Source: Nitrospirota bacterium (GTDB lineage Bacteria > Nitrospirota > Nitrospiria > Nitrospirales > UBA8639). Taken from it: 8,816 nucleotides of DNA. Both the position numbers and the translations under genes were made by a program. The stretch's first letter is position 1, and every line of letters starts with the position of its first letter. The notes under the pieces are model-generated. The model made no database searches. It had not been told where the DNA came from and saw only the letters and a list, made by a program, of their open reading frames with translations. The stretch spans positions 1 to 8,816 of the forward strand of contig QIMB01000111.1 of assembly GCA_003233615.1 (NCBI GenBank). Direction: 5' to 3'. Positions 4,368 through 8,816 of the stretch are shown in pieces.

Positions 4368-5481
4368 TCATTCGATCGTGTCCATAATTGGTTTGGCTAG
4401 GTAGAGCTTTCCCCATGTGCGCCCTGTGATTTCTTCTAGCATTCCTTTTCGCTGAAGGAGCAGCACGGCTTGCCTTGCGGTGGGATTGGAGACTTTCAAT
4501 ACTCGTTCGGCTTTGGCAACGGACATATATGGATTGAGAAAGAGTTCATCGAGCAAAGCCAGTGCTTTCGATTTATCTTGGAGGCGGGTACGAAACTTTT
4601 CTCGAAGACCCATCAAGTGATCAGCCTGGCCCACGGCTTCACGTGCAATTTCGGTGACCCCAGTCAGGAAGAATTGAAGCCAATTCTTCCAATCCCCGTG
4701 AGTTCTGACTCGTTGAAGAAGATCATAGTAGTCTTGACGATGTGCCTCGATGTACGCGGATAAGTAGAGTAGGGGCTGTGCTAGCCGACCTCGCTCAATG
4801 AGAAAAAGCGTAATCAAGAGTCTTCCCAGTCGACCGTTCCCATCAAGAAATGGGTGAATGGCTTCAAACTGCTCATGTATGATGGCGCATTGGATGAGAT
4901 CGGGAAATGTATTGCGTTTGTGGAGAAATTGTTCCCAGTCTCCTAGCAGGTCGTCCAAATACTCTTGTGGCGGTGGGACATAGGGAGCTGTTTCTATCGT
5001 GCTTCCTGACGGACCAATCCAATTCTGGCTGCGACGAAATTCTCCGGGCGTTGCGCGGTCGCCCCGTACTCTTTTCATCAGTCGCCCATGGATCTCCCGA
5101 ACCAGCCTGAGCGAAAGAGGCAGCGTACGTAACCGGGTAAGCCCATGCTCCATCGCTGCGACATAATTTCGTACTTCTTGAACGTCCTGATCTTCGGCAG
5201 TCTGTTTCGGCTCTTCCATCTCATTTATTAACAGGTCAGACAGGCTGGCTCTCGTCCCTTCGATTCGGAAGGATAATACGCGTTTCGCGTCGCACATAGG
5301 GGGCAATCAAGAAATGCGGGTTGGGAAGATGTCGGCCTAATCCTGAGAGTTCACTGAGAGCAGCATCAGCCCGTGATAGCGACAGGACCAACTCATTATC
5401 GTATGTGAATGTGGGCGGCAGCTTGGCTGGAATGAATGCTGTATAACCTGTGGGTGTTCGGAGGGCTTTGCCTGCCTTCAG
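4368..5481 (-). pseudogene. Fic-family protein gene, frameshifted and without ATG
   Basis: Fic enzymes usually transfer AMP from ATP to a protein hydroxyl. The main frame (4368-5306) has the inhibitory helix motif SFRIEG ([S/T]xxxE[G/N]), the Fic motif HPFLDGNGRLGR with catalytic His, and a C-terminal winged helix (about the last 65 residues). Upstream, another frame encodes the missing family N-terminus: LRTPTGYTAFIPAKLPP, then LPNPHFLIAPYVRRE, running to about 5283. The shift lies in GAAACGCGTATTA (about 5284-5272), where one extra base separates RRE from VLSFRIEG. The expected first codon before KAGKALRTP is CTG (5481-5479), not ATG, and no ribosome-binding site is seen. A shortened protein could start at TTG 5306 or ATG 5297 and would keep both the inhibitory and catalytic motifs. 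If the shift is a sequencing error, the CTG start remains odd. Confidence 0.75.
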
Positions 5482-5687
5482 AGATCAGTAGTCTTTTGGG
5501 TTCTTGGTGTAAGGACGTTGAATATAAGACCGCTTTCAAAGCGGGAACGTCTTTGAAAGAAATATGTCATATTATTTCAAAGTGCTTCGAGCTTTGCAAG
5601 AACTCTTTGAAACTGAGAACGCTTGAAGAGAGGGCGAAGGCCAGAGTTACAGGAGTCGACCATGTGGCCCGCTATTGCATGTACCAG
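5482..5687. other. Non-coding stretch between two pseudogenes
   Basis: No gene is seen. CCGCTTT-C-AAAGCGG (5530-5544) is a near-perfect 15-bp palindrome. CTTTGAAA occurs twice nearby (5551-5558 and 5606-5613). The open frame across this part on the plus strand runs into both neighbouring pseudogenes and has no family signal. Confidence 0.35.
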
Positions 5688-6033
5688 TTATGCCTGCGGC
5701 TTCTCATCTTGAACCGGACGAAACAACAACATCACATCACCAGACTCCAGGCGCTGGCCATCTTGAAATTCCCATGGTGAGAGAATCGTGGCGATAGACT
5801 CTGAGTAATATATCTGGCTGTAAGTCATGTGCTGTTTTCCCAATATCGCCTCCTTCGACCGTTTGCTCAACGATATTGACCTGTCCCCCCACCGTGAGAA
5901 AGTCTTCTAAATAATCTGCGAGATATTTCTGATCCACCGCAGCCATATATCCCCCATACGTGGCAGGTGAAATAATTGTTTGCGCCCCACCTTGGCGAAA
6001 CAATTTCACATTTTCCTCTTCCTTGGTACTCAC
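5688..6033 (-). pseudogene. C-terminal fragment of a potassium channel RCK (TrkA-N/TrkA-C) region
   Basis: The first frame (from 6033) reads VSTKEEENVKLFRQGGAQ, then TIISPATYGG, DQKYLADYLEDFLTVGG and ILLRVYRHDS. This is the end of a TrkA-N nucleotide-binding fold and the start of a TrkA-C domain as found behind the pore of bacterial potassium channels. The next part, PWEFQDGQRLESGDVMLLFRP, continues the same domain in another frame, so there is a shift near 5771-5785. The last frame ends at a TAA (5688-5690). Upstream of 6033 the homology stops and no pore or membrane segments are found: the channel's N-terminal half is gone. It has no start signal and is a dead remnant. Confidence 0.7.
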
Positions 6034-6200
6034 GACTGTCCAACAGCATCTTCGAGAGGTTCTAAAGATATTGAATCAGATTTCGAGCAATCAAAAACCC
6101 CAAGAGACAGATGACGATCCAATCTTTCAACAACCAAGCTGCTGATTTCCATCTTCCCTTCCCCTCGATACTGTCAATGAGAGGAGAGGCTGGCATTTCT

Positions 6201-6227
6201 GACCCACTGATCCACAGTCAGTGGGTC
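6201..6227. other. Strong hairpin downstream of the ABM gene
   Basis: GACCCACTGA (6201-6210) and TCAGTGGGTC (6218-6227) form a perfect 10-bp stem with a 7-nt loop, 100 nt past the stop of the minus-strand operon. No T tract follows on either strand, so it is an RNA 3'-end stabiliser or a weak terminator at best. The rest of 6034-6328 shows only an unsupported 40-codon minus-strand ORF (6152-6030). Confidence 0.45.
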
Positions 6228-6328
6228 TGCGGGAGAAAAGTCCTTACCGGTAAAGGCCTTGTGGCAGAACTCAATGTCGTCAAACCTGTTTTGAACCTGT
6301 TTGGCGAATCCAAGCAATCACGCAAAGA

Positions 6329-6916
6329 TCAGGAATGGAAAAGCCATTTTTTAAACATTCTGCTCATAAATGGCATGACGGCATATGTCATGAGGACAAC
6401 CAAAGTTGCACATGTGATGAGGATAGGTATGGGTTTGATCAGTCCCAGCTCTGATAAGAAGGGCTCTAGGGTCGGGGGTATCAATAAGATCAATGGAGTC
6501 AGAGCTAACCAGGTGACAAAGGCCATTTTATGTTTTGAAGGCCGCACTCGCACCGGCATGTCCGGTAGCGAAAACCAGTATTCTAATCCAGTCTGATACA
6601 CGTATTTTGATTCATCTCTTGTGAGGGAGCGCAATTCTAATAAATATTGTTGGCGAATATCCGAGTCATTCCAGATTTTTAAATATTCATAGCTGTCGAA
6701 TCGAACGATAATGACGTATTCTCGATCAGAAGTGGATGGTGGTTCGATAACTTGCACGCCCATATATCCCCGATAACGGCTGGCCTCTTGGTTGATCCCC
6801 TTTAACCACGCTTTAAATTGTTCCTCACAGCCCTCTTTGGCTTTATGAGTAATCACGACGGTGACCGGGCCAGTACTTGTACCCAAGATTTCCTCACTGG
6901 TGTTTCGACTAGACAT
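6329..6916 (-). CDS. ABM-domain protein with two C-terminal membrane helices
   Basis: A 195-aa protein. Residues about 17-115 form an antibiotic-biosynthesis-monooxygenase-like ferredoxin fold: VTVVITHKAKEGCEEQFKAW, then SRYRGYMGVQVI and REYVIIVRFDS. Two hydrophobic helices follow (about 131-150, FVTWLALTPLILLIP, and 163-183, PILITCATLVVLMTY), ending in a basic tail. The ABM part should face the cytosol and the helices anchor it in the inner membrane. Small ABM proteins oxidise quinol-like aromatics without cofactors, but many relatives have no known reaction. It is last of three genes on the strand, 45 nt after the hydrolase. GGAACGACGG before the ATG is a weak ribosome-binding site. Context suggests handling of aromatic or quinone compounds at the membrane; this is inferred. 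Confidence 0.8.
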   Translation of the reverse strand: MSSRNTSEEILGTSTGPVTVVITHKAKEGCEEQFKAWLKGINQEASRYRGYMGVQVIEPPSTSDREYVIIVRFDSYEYLKIWNDSDIRQQYLLELRSLTRDESKYVYQTGLEYWFSLPDMPVRVRPSKHKMAFVTWLALTPLILLIPPTLEPFLSELGLIKPIPILITCATLVVLMTYAVMPFMSRMFKKWLFHS

Positions 6917-6961
6917 ATCCGTCGTTCCAACTGAGACAAGGACCCCTAGATATTAGCAATC

Positions 6962-7555
6962 TCACTTGCCAAGTTCTGCGTACAGCTCGCCTAAAATGGG
7001 AAGCACCTGAGGGCCGGCGCCTTCGGCCCAATTACTGACCATCTCTGACATGATTTGAACGGTTGATACCACCGATCCTCCCGCTTGACGCACGCGGTCT
7101 AAGGCTAAGGTATCGCTCAGCTGTGTGGTCGCCCCCGACGCATCGGCCACAACCTGAACCTGATAGCCATCAGAGAGGGCACTGAGCGCTGGATAGACCA
7201 CGCAGACTTCCGTGAGCAGTCCGGCCATAATTAAATTCTTCCTGCTCGTGGCCTCGACAGCGTTCTTGAAATTGGAGTCGTCGAACGCATCCACAATCCC
7301 CGCACGTTTGACTCGCTGGGCATACTCCTGTGGCAGGATGTGTTGAAATTCTGGAAACAACAGACCTTGAGCCTGATCTTCCATACTACTCGTTAACACA
7401 ATAGGCATACCCACGGCCTTCGCCGCTCGTGCCAGGGCCAGTGTGTAGCGCTTGCATTCTTCATGGGAGGCGGAGTGCATCCAGTGAATCGTGCCAACTT
7501 GATGATCAATCAAGAGTAGGGCGGAATTTTCAGCATTCCATCGTTGATACGGCAT
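6962..7555 (-). CDS. Isochorismatase-family cysteine hydrolase (YcaC-like)
   Basis: A 197-aa cytosolic hydrolase of the isochorismatase-like superfamily, close to full length for the YcaC branch. The catalytic triad can be assigned: Asp17 in LLLIDHQ, a Lys at 83 in QRVKRAG, and Cys118 in GLLTEVCVV. The cis-peptide region MAGLLTEVC is typical. Relatives cut amides such as nicotinamide or isochorismate ethers, and the substrate of the YcaC branch is not firmly known. The start is clear: AAAGGAGA lies eight nt before the ATG at 7555. It is 31 nt after the pirin gene, and this gap holds a TAGTACTA (7574-7581) that repeats part of the operator upstream of the operon. No pathway can be fixed from sequence. 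Confidence 0.88.
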   Translation of the reverse strand: MPYQRWNAENSALLLIDHQVGTIHWMHSASHEECKRYTLALARAAKAVGMPIVLTSSMEDQAQGLLFPEFQHILPQEYAQRVKRAGIVDAFDDSNFKNAVEATSRKNLIMAGLLTEVCVVYPALSALSDGYQVQVVADASGATTQLSDTLALDRVRQAGGSVVSTVQIMSEMVSNWAEGAGPQVLPILGELYAELGK

Positions 7556-7586
7556 GGGTGAAATCTCCTTTAAGTAGTACTATTTT

Positions 7587-8285
7587 TTAAGCGGTTCCTT
7601 CGTTCACAACGGTCACCACAGCAAGTTGGGTATCGTCCGTGGCCTCAAAATTCAATGACGATCCCCGAAGCAGCTGGCCATCAGTCACTTTTTGACCATT
7701 GGCGAGTCCAGCACCTTTACTCAGATACGCGAGAAACGGCGTGGGCACCGTGACGGTTTCTCCTGCTTTGAGTAACCCCACGTCGATGCGTGTTTGACTA
7801 GAGAAGGTCTGCTCTTGAGCCGGCGATCCCCCATAGATACGTTGAAGGCCCGCTCCCCACTGCGGCTGGTACACTTTGTACCCGGCCGGTTGTCCGGGAG
7901 TTTCAGGCAGTACCCACAGCTGGAGCATCCGATTCCAGTCAGCATCCGGATTCACTTCATTATGGCGAAACCCCTCCCCACCAGCCCGTTGTACTTGCAC
8001 CTCGAAAGCTTCCAGGCCCTTTCCATGTTCAAGCGAACCCTCATGGGCAATGCGTCCTTTCACCACAATAGAAATCACATCAATCTCGTGGTGAGGATGG
8101 AGGCCCGTTTGTCCGTTCGGCATAAATTGCGCATCAGCCAGGTACACGAAATTGCCGATCCCAGGCCACGCACCGTCATTGTCTTGATCTCCCCAGGCTT
8201 TGGGATCCTTCACGAGTTGATGTTCCTTCAAGCCGGCAAAGCCGCCGAGCGGAAGCGTGTCTTTTTGAAGAATGTCGAGTGTCAT
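7587..8285 (-). CDS. Pirin-family cupin (quercetinase-like)
   Basis: A 232-aa bicupin of the pirin/YhaK group, full length. The metal site is in the N-terminal cupin: HPHHEID (63-69) gives the first His pair, and FRHNEVNP (106-113) gives the next His and Glu, as in pirins that bind iron and can split quercetin. The C-terminal cupin (about 150-232) lacks such residues, as usual. I prefer ATG 8285 (MTLDILQK) over the ATG at 8297, because GGAGG (8295-8291) gives a proper ribosome-binding site with a 5-6 nt spacer for it and would itself be coding in the longer version. It is first gene of the three-gene operon, with a promoter about 110 nt upstream. Oxidative ring cleavage of flavonoids or quinones is known for some members; the role here is not proven. 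Confidence 0.88.
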   Translation of the reverse strand: MTLDILQKDTLPLGGFAGLKEHQLVKDPKAWGDQDNDGAWPGIGNFVYLADAQFMPNGQTGLHPHHEIDVISIVVKGRIAHEGSLEHGKGLEAFEVQVQRAGGEGFRHNEVNPDADWNRMLQLWVLPETPGQPAGYKVYQPQWGAGLQRIYGGSPAQEQTFSSQTRIDVGLLKAGETVTVPTPFLAYLSKGAGLANGQKVTDGQLLRGSSLNFEATDDTQLAVVTVVNEGTA

Positions 8286-8369
8286 GATTGCCTCCATTTC
8301 ATGTATCCATTAGGCCAGCCTCTGATGTGTGGACTTCCTCCAAACATCAAGGCCAGATGATTCTAAAGG

Positions 8370-8420
8370 TTGATTTATTGTACTATTGAAATATAATAGG
8401 TATTAGATATAAAATGTCAA
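8370..8420. promoter_or_regulatory. Divergent promoters sharing one -10 region and operator
   Basis: Minus strand (pirin operon): TTGACA (8420-8415), 16 nt, TATTAT (8398-8393). Plus strand (HxlR gene): TTGATT (8370-8375), 16 nt, TATAAT (8392-8397). The two -10 elements overlap almost completely, so both promoters cannot be occupied at once. TACTATT (8381-8387) and AATAG-G-TA (8395-8402) form an AT-rich inverted repeat with a 7-bp centre covering both -10 elements. One bound repressor would block both directions. Confidence 0.65.
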
Positions 8421-8454
8421 CTAGTTACCTAAAAGTGAGTAATGGAGAAAGATC

Positions 8455-8763
8455 ATGACCAAGAAAACCCAGAAAGAAACGGACTGTCCCTTAGCGCCAG
8501 CCTTAGCGGTGTTTGCGGGTCAATGGAAACCAGAAATTCTCTGGCATGTGGGGACTGGTGGGGCAAAGCGTTTCGGGGAGATTCGTCGCTTAATACCAGC
8601 CATCTCTCCCAAAATGTTAACCCAACAGCTCAAACAGCTTGAGCGGGATGGGTTAGTGACGCGGACGCAATATCATGAAATCCCACCCCGTGTGGAATAT
8701 GCGGTCACGGACCTCTACCGCACCCTGGTCCCCATTCTAGGCGCGATTCACAAGTGGGGGTGA
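8455..8763 (+). CDS. HxlR-family winged-helix regulator
   Basis: A 102-aa winged-helix DNA-binding protein. CPLAPALAVFAGQWKPEILW (11-30) is the family signature, followed by KRFGEIRRLIPAISPKMLTQ (38-57) as the recognition region and the wing LVTRTQYHEIPPRVEYAVT (72-90). Its only cysteine is Cys11, at the position that senses electrophiles or hypochlorite in YodB- and HypR-like members. GGAG lies eight nt before the ATG. It is transcribed away from the pirin operon and its promoter overlaps that operon's promoter, so it likely represses both itself and the operon until modified. The inducer is inferred to be a quinone or similar compound. Confidence 0.9.
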   Translation: MTKKTQKETDCPLAPALAVFAGQWKPEILWHVGTGGAKRFGEIRRLIPAISPKMLTQQLKQLERDGLVTRTQYHEIPPRVEYAVTDLYRTLVPILGAIHKWG

Positions 8764-8816
8764 AGGAGAGGCCACGAATCAAGAAAGCGAGAGAGTCGTA
8801 TGATAAAGGCCAACTC

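Noticed and set aside
5530..5613. Possible CRISPR-like repeats (CTTTGAAA copies)
   Set aside because: Copies are short, unevenly spaced and not flanked by equal spacers.
6030..6152. 40-codon minus-strand ORF with GGGAAG before its ATG
   Set aside because: Decent ribosome-binding site, but no recognisable sequence, and it runs into the channel remnant; too little support.
6111..6596. 161-codon plus-strand ORF
   Set aside because: Lies opposite the ABM gene's membrane-helix region and shows no family signal or ribosome-binding site.
7794..8360. 188-codon plus-strand ORF
   Set aside because: Antisense to the well-supported pirin gene and runs through its promoter region; judged a shadow.
8800..8816. 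ATG ATA AAG GCC AAC at the right edge
   Set aside because: Might be the start of a gene beyond the window, but five codons cannot be judged.

Overview
The window looks like an accessory, horizontally reshuffled stretch of a moderate-GC Gram-negative-type chromosome. The right-hand genes and the dispersed-repeat style would fit an environmental bacterium such as a Nitrospirota or proteobacterium, but the sequence does not settle the taxonomy. The left 2 kb is clearly more AT-rich than the rest. Several genes in the middle are broken.

Left block (259-1962, all on the minus strand): a compact retron-like operon. In transcription order it has a candidate promoter (1784-1757), a structured ~270-nt RNA bounded by an inverted repeat (1743-1474) that fits a retron msr-msd RNA, a Cro/C1-type HTH protein (1444-1139), and a retron-type reverse transcriptase (1149-259). 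The main find is an unlisted 54-codon gene inside the RNA (1650-1486). It has a strong Shine-Dalgarno at the right distance, a basic N-terminus and one hydrophobic helix, and it stops right beside the 3' boundary repeat. Its ribosome-binding site lies in the stem of a long hairpin of the same RNA. I propose a retron that carries a small membrane toxin in the template half of its RNA. Folding and conversion of the RNA into DNA would keep the toxin silent, and disturbing the RT or the msDNA would release it.

Middle block (about 1963-6330): mostly debris. It holds three tRNA-Lys(CTT)-like remnants in the same orientation (one a mini-tRNA lacking the T arm), a dispersed repeat with two hairpins that share the hexaloop CCGAAA, an intact AAA/ORC-like ATPase that appears leaderless and lies between two tRNA-Lys 3' halves, a Fic gene that has lost its ATG and carries a one-base frameshift, and a C-terminal fragment of a potassium channel RCK domain with its own frameshift. 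This pattern suggests repeated insertion and decay around a tRNA-Lys locus.

Right block (6329-8763): a tidy module. A minus-strand operon encodes a pirin/quercetinase-like cupin, an isochorismatase-family cysteine hydrolase and a membrane-anchored ABM-domain protein. A divergent HxlR-family regulator with one N-terminal cysteine faces it. The two promoters overlap at the -10 element and share an inverted repeat, so one regulator could control both directions, perhaps in response to electrophiles or quinones.
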